Origin: Thermodesulfobacteriota bacterium
Lineage (GTDB): Bacteria > Desulfobacterota > BSN033 > UBA1163
Reading direction: 5' to 3'
NCBI GenBank assembly: GCA_030024065.1
Contig: JASEIE010000002.1
Span: 1 to 44,754, forward strand
Length of the DNA: 44,754 bases
Shown piece after piece: positions 1-7,135 of this stretch. A program made the position numbers and the translations under genes. The notes under the pieces were generated by a model. That model searched no databases, had not been told where the DNA came from, and saw only the letters and a list, made by a program, of their open reading frames with translations. Every line of letters starts with the position of its first letter. Position 1 is the first letter of the stretch.

Positions 1-5
1 AATTT

Positions 6-82
6 TGGTGGCGGTGCAGGGATTTGAACCCCGGACACTGCGGATATGAGCCGCATGCTCTGACCGACTGAGCTACACCGCC
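6..82 (-). tRNA. tRNA-Met (anticodon CAT), elongator type
   Basis: Read on the minus strand this folds as a complete tRNA. The 7-bp acceptor stem GGCGGTG/CACCGCC pairs fully, the D-arm contains TAGCTCAGTCGG, the anticodon stem TGCGG/CCGCA encloses the loop CTCATAT, and the T-loop is GTTCAAATC. CCA is encoded at positions 8-6. The G1-C72 pair argues against an initiator tRNA. A CAT anticodon could also belong to tRNA-Ile2 with a lysidine-modified base, but overall it looks like an elongator Met tRNA. It lies about 250 bp from the left copy of a direct repeat that brackets the catabolic array. Confidence 0.93.
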
Positions 83-176
83 AGACCCACTGAATTCTTA
101 CTCAAACCCCTGTCAGTTGTCAATAAGATATTATTCCTCAAAAATAGACATTCGAAAGATCAAACCTAATAACTTC

Positions 177-318
177 CCCTCCCTTGGCGCCTGCCCGCCG
201 AGCAAAGTTCTTTGGCAGGCGGGGGAGGGGAGGGGGTACCCAATTGGTGATATGACACCCTCACCCCGACCCTCTCCCCTGCCTACTGGCAGGCAGGCGT
301 CGAGGGAGAGGGGGAAAG
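177..318. repeat. Two adjacent GC-rich inverted-repeat (hairpin) elements
   Basis: The first element (177-230) has outer arms CCCCTCCC/GGGGAGGGG and inner arms GCCTGCC (189-195)/GGCAGGC (214-220). The second (270-312) has outer arms CCCTCTCCC/GGGAGAGGG and an inner TGCC-TACT-GGCA hairpin. They look like REP/MITE-type interspersed elements, not genes. The short open frame across them is low-complexity and has no recognisable domain. Confidence 0.6.
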
Positions 319-330
319 AATTAAATTATT

Positions 331-408
331 TTGGGGTATTGATTCCAGAAGAAAGGGGATGCGTCATGAGATCCCCAGAATGTGAATAAGAAGGAAGCTG
401 ATGATGGC
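331..408. repeat. Left copy (DR-A) of a 78-bp direct repeat matching the 3' end of yeiH
   Basis: By eye this aligns without gaps to 40720-40797 with 5 mismatches in 78 bp; the first 36 bp are identical. The right copy is the native last 14 codons, stop and 33 bp of downstream sequence of the yeiH-type gene. Here the same sequence supplies the last 14 codons and stop of a truncated LUD gene. Identity ends sharply after 408. The two copies are in the same orientation, about 40.4 kb apart. Confidence 0.85.
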
Positions 409-1029
409 TCCTTCTTTTGCAGCGATGGCGTTGGAACCTGTGATTCCGATGTTTGCTTTCTTTAGATAGGATTCGATATCTTCCCTGACTGCCTGCATTT
501 CCTCCTCCGGCACAGGAGGAACCTCCCTCTTTAAATGTTTCGACAGGATCCCGACAATTTCATAGCGGGAGAGATGGCAGGCTCGCCCGGTGTAGTGAGA
601 GGCCCGGTGGCCGGCAATCTGGGTGATCCGGTCACCGGTATCCGTCTCAATGACTTCAATGTCATGTTGGATGAGAAAGGAGGTGAGGCCAATTTCCTTG
701 GAGATATTGGACTTCGATTTGACCACGAGCCTCTCCTCACCGATTTCCTTCAAGAGGACCTCACAGGCCTCCTTTGAATCCTTTGCCTGAATGACTTTGA
801 ACTGATTCTTCTCCAGACGGGAGATTGCTTCCTGGAGGAGATTCCAGTTTCCAACTGACTCGGACCGGATCCGTTTCACCTCCTCCCTGATTTTTTCTAA
901 TTCACCGATCAAGGGAAGGTTTTGTCTCTGGCGGGACCGTGTCTCTTTGAAGGCCCGCCACTGGTTCTCCATCTCGGGCTTTTTAATTTTTTTTCTTAAT
1001 TCCTCGTACTGCTTTTGAATCAGCCCCAT
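364..1029 (-). pseudogene. Truncated LUD-domain (LutB/LutC-like) gene with a yeiH-derived tail
   Basis: The open frame encodes 221 residues and has an AGGGGG ribosome site before the ATG at 1029. Residues from about 95 match the LUD fold of lactate-utilisation proteins: VVKSKSNISKEIGL, the ETDTGDRI strand and the ITGSNAIAAKEG segment. A full LUD domain would continue after that last segment with a further beta/alpha stretch (and, in LutB, ferredoxin clusters). Instead the frame runs into AIISFLLIHILGIS, which is 12/14 identical to the end of the YeiH-type protein at 40753. The gene therefore looks broken by recombination inside the LUD domain and given a foreign stop codon. Loss of function is inferred. 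LUD proteins normally take part in oxidation of lactate or related hydroxyacids. Confidence 0.75.
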
Positions 1030-1175
1030 CTCAATCCCCCTTTTTCTGACACTCAGTTCCCCCCCCTTTATATTAAAAAGAGGCGGGGAGAAATTATAAA
1101 ACTAAAATAACATCAATAAAGGGAGATGTCCATTTATGGGTTTCACCTCTTTTTGTTTCATTTTAGCTTCCGTTC

Positions 1176-1342
1176 TGTCATCCCCGTGTAAACGGGAATC
1201 CCAAAAAGGTGAATGAAGAGAAATGATAAGATCTAACAGATTGCCCAAAAAGTCCCTTTGAGCAACAGGATGTCATTCCTGCAGAAGCAGGAATCCAGTC
1301 TTTTGAAAACTTTCTGGACTCCCGCTTTCGCGAGAGTGACAT
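1176..1342. repeat. GTCATTCC-type interspersed repeats
   Basis: A half element lies at 1176-1202. A full inverted pair has its left arm at 1271-1298 (TGTCATTCCTGC..GAATCCAG) and its right arm at 1314-1342 (CTGGACTCCCGC..GTGACAT), with a short AT-rich middle. The arms are the same family as those at 43265-43371. Together with flanking AT-rich DNA they fill most of the gene-free stretch 1030-1400. Confidence 0.7.
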
Positions 1343-1398
1343 TGGAATGGCATTTTAAGCAACCTGCTGATTCTGACATCATCCTTTGCCATTAACAC

Positions 1399-1587
1399 CT
1401 ATTTTGAGCGGTGCCCGGTGACAATCAGCAGGGGAATCATGAGGGTCTGTCGCATGAAGATAAAGATATTTAGGTAGGGGGTTGAAGATGAAAAAAAGAA
1501 ATAAAAATGGCTGGCTATGACTTCTTTGATCTGATCGATCTCTCTTGCACCAAATATCCTGCCGCGATATCTAATCCCTTCACCCAT
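1399..1587 (-). pseudogene. Possible DUF4338 (Druantia/transposase-associated) N-terminal remnant
   Basis: The 62-residue frame begins GEGIRYRGRIF followed by a short helix (REIDQIKEVIAS). That resembles the start of DUF4338 proteins, which typically open with a RYRGR-F/L segment and a helix of this type. After about 28 residues the similarity stops and the sequence becomes low-complexity and hydrophobic. If the match is right, it is a decayed 5' fragment left by a mobile or defence gene. The match rests on pattern recognition only. Confidence 0.3.
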
Positions 1588-1620
1588 GATCCATATTGAT
1601 CCTACAATTTTACTATTTTC

Positions 1621-1648
1621 TTGACATATATTATGGATTATGCATAAT
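1621..1648 (+). promoter_or_regulatory. Sigma70-like promoter with a palindromic candidate operator
   Basis: TTGACA (1621-1626) is separated by 16 bp from CATAAT (1643-1648), a near-consensus -35/-10 pair. A perfect 12-bp palindrome, ATTATGCATAAT (1637-1648), overlaps the -10. It lies 133 bp upstream of the first gene of the long plus-strand array. Size and symmetry fit a GntR-family operator, and a GntR/FCD regulator is encoded at 6469, but that link is inferred. Confidence 0.55.
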
Positions 1649-1780
1649 GAATAAAAGATTTATTTATTGTGCGTGGCAAAATAGAATTAATTTGTTTTAA
1701 TAATAATTTAGTAGTGTAGAAAAAAGGAGACCTGTTTAGTAATAATTTTACTCATAAATGAACAAGATATAAGGGAATAT

Positions 1781-3139
1781 ATGGGTGTGACAAAAGAGTT
1801 GGTTGATTTCTTATTGGAAACTCAATTTGAAGAATTTCCAACAGAAGTTGTTAATAGAAGCATGGAACTTATTATTGATTTTATAGGGGGAGCCTTAGGT
1901 GGCTCACAGACCCGAGTGGGAGACATATTGACAGAGCATGTCAAAGAAAAAGGCACTAAGCCCGAAGCGGGTGTGATTGGTAAAAATCTTAGAACAACGG
2001 CTGCTTATGCCTCATATCTTAATGGGGTTTTTAACCATGCAACTGAATTGGAATCGGTAAGCCAGCGCACTTCTCCCAACCCTTTGGCCGTCATTGCCGT
2101 GTCGCTGGCTATAGGAGAAAAAATGGCCCTTTCAGGGAAGGAAGTTCTTGAGGGGCTTATTCTTGGATTTGAGATTCAGGGGAGAGTGGGTGGTTCATCC
2201 TTAGCGGGGGTCAGCAAAAAAGGGAGGATAAGTATATTCAACCATTTAGGAGCAGCAGCGGCGGCCAGCAAACTTATGAAATTAGATTTGCATCAAGCAA
2301 GAATGGCACTTGGAATTGTTGCATTTCAAGCAGGAGGGTTGATTGCTAATGTGGGGACAATGGCCCATGTATTGGAGTTGGCTGTCGCAGGGCGCGATGG
2401 AATAGAAGCGGCCGAATTGGCTATGAAAGGAGTTACTTCACATCCTGAAATCATCGAAACCCCACAAGGCTTTTGCGATGCCTTGATTGAAGAAGGTGGA
2501 TATGATCTAAAGAGGATGACCAAGGATATCGGCAAAACATTTCAGATATTTGATCCAGGAATATCGATTAAAAAGTACCCATGTTGTTATCGCTCTCATC
2601 GAGCTTTGGATGCGCTTTTTGACCTCATGGCTGAACACCATACATCTTATCATGATATCGATAAGGTGACTGTGGACCTGAACCTTTATGATTCCTATCT
2701 TATGAAATTTCCAGATCCAGAAACGGGAGAGGAGGCAAAATTTAGCTATCCTCATATCCTGGGAGCGGCCATATTAAAAGGTAAAGTATGGCTGGATTCT
2801 TTTACTGACGAGAGCGTCATAGATCATAAATATCAAGAAGCCCGTAAGAAGATCGAGGTTATTGTCCATCCCGAATGGCCAACGGGACGTGTTGATGCAC
2901 GCACGCCAGTGACCCTTAAATTGAAGAACGGGAGAATATTATCGAAGGAAGTTGACACCCCGGGGGAACCTACTATTGATGAATTATTAAACAGATACAG
3001 AGATGCTGCGGATGGGGTATTGAAGCGTGATCAAACGGAAAAATCTATAAACCTGATATTGGAAATGGAAGAAGTCAAAGATGTATCCGAAATTATGAAC
3101 CTCCTAACCAATAAAGCCTTGAATAAAAGTAAAAAATAA
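1781..3139 (+). CDS. MmgE/PrpD family protein 1 (divergent active site)
   Basis: 452 residues, the usual length for MmgE/PrpD enzymes (2-methylcitrate dehydratase, cis-aconitate decarboxylase, iminodisuccinate epimerase). The N-terminal helical domain, the glycine/alanine-rich NHLGAAAAASKL segment and the KKYPCCYRSH motif identify the family. The usual acidic D-x-D-D/HP signature is replaced by HATELES..SPNPL, and the K-x-x-H-x-G segment by MAHVLELAVAG, so several residues known to matter in cis-aconitate decarboxylase are missing. It may act on another substrate or be non-catalytic. It is the first gene of the array, follows a good promoter, and its stop overlaps the next ATG by one base. 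The start has only a weak ribosome site (AAGGGA). Confidence 0.88.
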   Translation: MGVTKELVDFLLETQFEEFPTEVVNRSMELIIDFIGGALGGSQTRVGDILTEHVKEKGTKPEAGVIGKNLRTTAAYASYLNGVFNHATELESVSQRTSPNPLAVIAVSLAIGEKMALSGKEVLEGLILGFEIQGRVGGSSLAGVSKKGRISIFNHLGAAAAASKLMKLDLHQARMALGIVAFQAGGLIANVGTMAHVLELAVAGRDGIEAAELAMKGVTSHPEIIETPQGFCDALIEEGGYDLKRMTKDIGKTFQIFDPGISIKKYPCCYRSHRALDALFDLMAEHHTSYHDIDKVTVDLNLYDSYLMKFPDPETGEEAKFSYPHILGAAILKGKVWLDSFTDESVIDHKYQEARKKIEVIVHPEWPTGRVDARTPVTLKLKNGRILSKEVDTPGEPTIDELLNRYRDAADGVLKRDQTEKSINLILEMEEVKDVSEIMNLLTNKALNKSKK

Positions 3140-5289
3140 TGAATTCGAACCTTCACCCATTATTAAATCCGGAGTCTATCGCCATCATTGGAGTTTCTAA
3201 AGATCCTTCCAGGATTGGGGGAAGAATCCTCAAGTATTTAAAAAATCATGGGTATAACGGGGTGATCCTGCCCGTGAATCCAAAATATCAGGAAATTGAG
3301 GGGATCAAATGCTATTCGAATATTTCATCAATTCCTTTTGAAATTGATGTTGCCCTGATAGCCGTGCCCGAAGATTTTGCTATTTCTGTATTGGAAGAGG
3401 GAGGAAAAGCAAAAGTTAAATCAGCCATCATTTACTCGGCCGGGTTTTCGGAACTGGGTGAAAAAGGGAAGGTGAGGCAAGAAAAGATTAAGCAGGTCGC
3501 CGAAGAAAATGGAATGTTGGTTTGTGGCCCAAACTGCGTGGGAATCATCGGGTTTCATAATAGGACTGCCATGTCCTTTTCTCAATTTTTAGATATCCCC
3601 AAACTTATTCCTGGAAATATAGCCTTTATCTCTCAAAGCGGCGCTTTGGGCGGAGCGATCTTGAACCGCATTCAAGACAGGTCCATTGGAATCAGTTACT
3701 TTATCTCTACAGGGAATGAGGCTGTCTTAGAATCATCTGATTTTATTGAATATCTTTTGAATGAGCTTAATACCACCGTCATTATGGCCCTTATCGAGGG
3801 GATAAGGGACGCAGAAAAGTTTTTAAGGGTAGCTGACCTCGCAGCTGAAAAGGGAAAACCTATCGTCGTGTTGAAGATCGGAAAAACGGAGTCTGGAGGC
3901 AAAGCTGCCAGCTCCCATACCGGCTCCATGACCGGGTCAGACATGGTTTATGATGCCGTTTTCCGGCAGAAGGGCATTATCCGGGTTGAGGAAGTTGAAG
4001 ATCTTTATTTGACGGCATCCACATTGGCCAGGTGCCAACCTCCCAAGGGAAATCGAGTCGGAATTATTACGACCACAGGAGGCGGCGGGGTTATTTTAAC
4101 CGACAAGCTGGTGGAAATGGGGATGGACATACCAGGGCTTTCAACAAATACCGTGGCTAAATTGACAGAGACAAAAGCCTCGTTTGGTATCATAAAAAAC
4201 CCTTTGGACCTTACGGCACAGGTTGTTAATGATCCCTCACTTTTCCCTAAATCGATTGAGACATTCATCCAGGATGAGAACTTAGACAACATTATTGTAG
4301 CTTTGGCAATGGTTGCCGGAGATAGGAGTAAAGAGAGGGCATCGCATATCATCCAGGCTGCGCATTCTACAGATAAACCGATATTGACCTGGTGGGCATC
4401 CGGGAGCCTATCAAACCCCGGGATGAAGATGATTGAGGAAAGTCGAGTCCCTTTGTTCACCTCACCCCATAGAGGTGTGAAAGCACTGAATGCGTTGGTT
4501 CGTTATTCAAGATTTTTGGAAACCTACGATGATGGAAAGGTTTTGGTCATTTCAACCTCAACAGATAATCGTCAGAAAATTGATAAGTTTTTAACAAACC
4601 CTTCTCAAATTTTAACAGAGGATGAGGGGAAAGAGATTCTCTCCTATTACGGGATCCCCATTCCATTGGAAGGATTAGGAAGGAATCTTGATGAGATTAA
4701 AGTAATAGTGTCCAGAATCGGGTACCCTGTTGCTCTTAAGATTATTTCACCACAGATCCAGCACAAGACAGAATTAGGGGGGGTCAGGCTAAATATCAAG
4801 AATGAGAAAGAACTGGGTAGGGCGTATGAAGAAATCATGGAAAACCTGAATCACTACAAGCCTGATGCGGACATTCGGGGAATGCTGGTTCAAGAAATGG
4901 TCCCTCCTGGAAAGGAAGTGATTATTGGAGCCATTCAAGACCCTCAATTCGGTCCCATGGTCATGTTCGGTTTGGGAGGAATCTTTGTTGAGGTTTTAAA
5001 AGATTTTTCTCTGCGCCATGCTCCGCTGAAAGAGAGGGATGCCTGGGAGATGGTGAGAGAGATCAAAGGGAATAAGATCCTGGAAGGGGTCAGGGGAGAA
5101 AAAAAATCGGATCAAGAGGCGATTGTAAGGGCCCTGATGGCTGTTTCTCAAATGGCCGTCGACCTCAAAGGGGTCTTTTCGGAGATTGATATCAATCCCC
5201 TGGTTGTCTATCCGGAGGGAGGGGGACTGAAGGCTGTCGATTGCCTCTTTTTGAAGAAGGGTGGGGTTAAGAAGGAGGTTTTCCGATGA
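3139..5289 (+). CDS. Acyl-CoA synthetase, NDP-forming (acetate-CoA ligase [ADP-forming] family)
   Basis: 716 residues in the alpha-beta fused order: CoA-binding Rossmann domain (about 1-130; NPESIAIIGVS near the start), succinyl-CoA ligase-like domain (about 145-300), a further ligase-CoA region, and a C-terminal ATP-grasp domain (about 490-716). The SSHTGSMTGSD motif carries the phosphorylated histidine (His260). It makes acyl-CoA from acid plus ATP with ADP and phosphate as products, or runs in reverse to conserve energy. Its coupling to an MmgE/PrpD gene upstream (1-bp overlap) and an acyl-CoA dehydrogenase downstream (4-bp overlap) suggests activation of the acid degraded by this cluster. 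Substrate unknown. Confidence 0.92.
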   Translation: MNSNLHPLLNPESIAIIGVSKDPSRIGGRILKYLKNHGYNGVILPVNPKYQEIEGIKCYSNISSIPFEIDVALIAVPEDFAISVLEEGGKAKVKSAIIYSAGFSELGEKGKVRQEKIKQVAEENGMLVCGPNCVGIIGFHNRTAMSFSQFLDIPKLIPGNIAFISQSGALGGAILNRIQDRSIGISYFISTGNEAVLESSDFIEYLLNELNTTVIMALIEGIRDAEKFLRVADLAAEKGKPIVVLKIGKTESGGKAASSHTGSMTGSDMVYDAVFRQKGIIRVEEVEDLYLTASTLARCQPPKGNRVGIITTTGGGGVILTDKLVEMGMDIPGLSTNTVAKLTETKASFGIIKNPLDLTAQVVNDPSLFPKSIETFIQDENLDNIIVALAMVAGDRSKERASHIIQAAHSTDKPILTWWASGSLSNPGMKMIEESRVPLFTSPHRGVKALNALVRYSRFLETYDDGKVLVISTSTDNRQKIDKFLTNPSQILTEDEGKEILSYYGIPIPLEGLGRNLDEIKVIVSRIGYPVALKIISPQIQHKTELGGVRLNIKNEKELGRAYEEIMENLNHYKPDADIRGMLVQEMVPPGKEVIIGAIQDPQFGPMVMFGLGGIFVEVLKDFSLRHAPLKERDAWEMVREIKGNKILEGVRGEKKSDQEAIVRALMAVSQMAVDLKGVFSEIDINPLVVYPEGGGLKAVDCLFLKKGGVKKEVFR

Positions 5290-6452
5290 TTGAATCGCTT
5301 TTGAGTGAAGAGAGGAAGATGTTCAGAGATACGGTGAGGCGGTTTGCTGAAACCCAGATGATGTCCTTCGTCAAGGAATGGGAGAAACAGGGGAAGTACC
5401 CTGCCGAGTACTACAAAAAAATCTCCGAAATGGGATTCATGGGCCTGATGGTTCCGGAAAAATATGGCGGCATGGGGGGATCCCTAGTTGATGTGGTGAT
5501 TCTCGGTGAGGAGATGGGACGGGCGGGTGTCTCCATCCCTCTGACCCATATTTCAGCCTGCTGTCGGGCCATTGCTCAACATGGAAATGAGGAACAGAAG
5601 AGCCGTTACCTCCCAGGAATGGCATCGGGGGAGAAGATCGGCGGTTATTGCCAAACCGAGCCCAATGCCGGGTCAGATTCGGCCAACATGACCTCCTTTG
5701 CTGAGTTGAAAAATGGATACTATCTCCTCAATGGGAGAAAGAACTTCATTTCCAATGCTGCCATGGCAAGCCTCTTCATTGTCCTGGCAAAGACCGAGAA
5801 GGAGAAAGGATCAAAAGGGATCAGCGTCTTTATCGTAGACAGGGATTCCCCTGGAGTTTCGGTGGGCAAGGATGAAGAGAAGATGGGGCGCCACTGCTCC
5901 AGCATGAATGACGTAATCTTTGAAGACGTGAAGGTTCCTGCCGAAAACCTCCTGGTACCTGCGGGGAGGGGATTCAAGGAGATGATGATTGAATTCAATT
6001 CAGAGCGGTGCGGAAACTCCTCGCTCTGTATCGGAATGGCTCAAGGGGCCTATGAACGAACCGTCAAATACTGCCAGGAAAGAGTTCAGTTCGGAAGGCC
6101 GATTGCCGACTTTCAGGGGATTCGGTGGACCCTCGCTGAAATGGCGATTCAGATCCAAGCCTCCCGCCTTCTGGTCTACGATGCCGCCTTCAAGGCAGAT
6201 GCGGGAAAGGTGATTGCCAAGGAGGCTGCCATGGCAAAGAAATTTGCCAATGAGATGTCGATCTGGGTAGCGGATAAAGCCATCCAGCTCCACGGTGGAT
6301 ACGGATACATGGCGGAGTATGAGGTGGAGCGTTACTATCGGGATGTTCGAGGATGGTCCATGGGCGGTGGGACGACGCAGATCTGTTTAAACCGGATCGC
6401 CCACGAGATTCTAAAGACGAGGGGGACTGCTAAGGGGTTAGGGGAGGGGTGA
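5286..6452 (+). CDS. Acyl-CoA dehydrogenase
   Basis: 388 residues, standard for this FAD enzyme that desaturates acyl-CoA at C2-C3. It has the N-terminal helical domain, the middle beta-domain (GYCQTEPNAGSD, near 120), and the C-terminal helical domain with ERVQFGRPI and LHGGYGYMAEYEVERYYRD. At the usual catalytic position, where short- and medium-chain enzymes have E-G-T, this protein has G-G-T (SMGGGTTQI). Glu257 in YERTVKY lies where long-chain enzymes keep their base, so it may be the base here. It overlaps the synthetase gene by ATGA, so the two are probably co-translated. Confidence 0.93.
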   Translation: MIESLLSEERKMFRDTVRRFAETQMMSFVKEWEKQGKYPAEYYKKISEMGFMGLMVPEKYGGMGGSLVDVVILGEEMGRAGVSIPLTHISACCRAIAQHGNEEQKSRYLPGMASGEKIGGYCQTEPNAGSDSANMTSFAELKNGYYLLNGRKNFISNAAMASLFIVLAKTEKEKGSKGISVFIVDRDSPGVSVGKDEEKMGRHCSSMNDVIFEDVKVPAENLLVPAGRGFKEMMIEFNSERCGNSSLCIGMAQGAYERTVKYCQERVQFGRPIADFQGIRWTLAEMAIQIQASRLLVYDAAFKADAGKVIAKEAAMAKKFANEMSIWVADKAIQLHGGYGYMAEYEVERYYRDVRGWSMGGGTTQICLNRIAHEILKTRGTAKGLGEG

Positions 6453-6468
6453 GCATAAAGGAGCAAAG

Positions 6469-7122
6469 ATGCTTAAACTTTCTTTACCAGAAAATCTATA
6501 TTTTGGGACGAAAACGGATTACGTCGTCGAAGCCATTCGAACGGCGATCTTAGTTGGGGATCTCTTACCTGGAACGAAGGTTACAGAACAACAGGTCAAA
6601 GATTTACTGAAGGTCAGTTCATCCCCGGTTCGCGAGGCCTTCCACCAACTTGAGGCCGAGGGATTACTTACCCGAAACCCTCACGTTGGAACCAAGGTCA
6701 CTGAGATGGACATCCAAGATGCCAAAGAGCTCTACTTCATCCAATCTCTTCTTCAAGGCACAGCCGTCCAGATTTCTACAAAAAACTTGAAAGAGGAAGA
6801 CATTCATGAAGCAGAGAGACTCAACAACGAGATCGAAAGGATGTGCAAGGGGAGAATCGATGTAAAGGGGTTGAGGGTGGTAAATTATAAATTACATATG
6901 ATTCTTTGCGGGGCTAAGGTTTACCCCTGGCTTACAAGATTGATTTCTGCGCTCTGGATTCGTTTTCCAAGTCAAAGCTTATGGTTGATGCCAAAAAGGC
7001 CAATGATGTCATTTCAACAGCATGAGAAGATTATTAAGGCTATTAAGAAAAGAGATGAGTTGTTGGCCGGGTCTCTCATGAAGGGACACTTGGAGAGCTC
7101 CATGAAGGCCCTCTATGGTTAA
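6469..7122 (+). CDS. GntR-family transcriptional regulator, FCD subfamily
   Basis: 217 residues. The N-terminal winged helix (about 15-80; AIRTAILVGDLLPGTKVTE and SSSPVREAFHQLEAEGLL) is typical GntR. The C-terminal all-helical FCD domain senses acids or their CoA esters; of its metal/ligand residues the histidines in NYKLHM, QQHEKI and KGHLES can be seen, while the usual Asp before the first is Asn. A strong AAAGGAG site precedes the ATG. Its place between the dehydrogenase and mutase genes suggests it controls the array, perhaps through the palindrome at 1637-1648. Confidence 0.9.
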   Translation: MLKLSLPENLYFGTKTDYVVEAIRTAILVGDLLPGTKVTEQQVKDLLKVSSSPVREAFHQLEAEGLLTRNPHVGTKVTEMDIQDAKELYFIQSLLQGTAVQISTKNLKEEDIHEAERLNNEIERMCKGRIDVKGLRVVNYKLHMILCGAKVYPWLTRLISALWIRFPSQSLWLMPKRPMMSFQQHEKIIKAIKKRDELLAGSLMKGHLESSMKALYG

Positions 7123-7135
7123 AAAGGGGGAGTAT

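Noticed and set aside
117..389. Plus-strand open frame of 90 codons
   Set aside because: It runs through GC-rich hairpin repeats and the yeiH-derived repeat; composition is low-complexity and no domain is visible.
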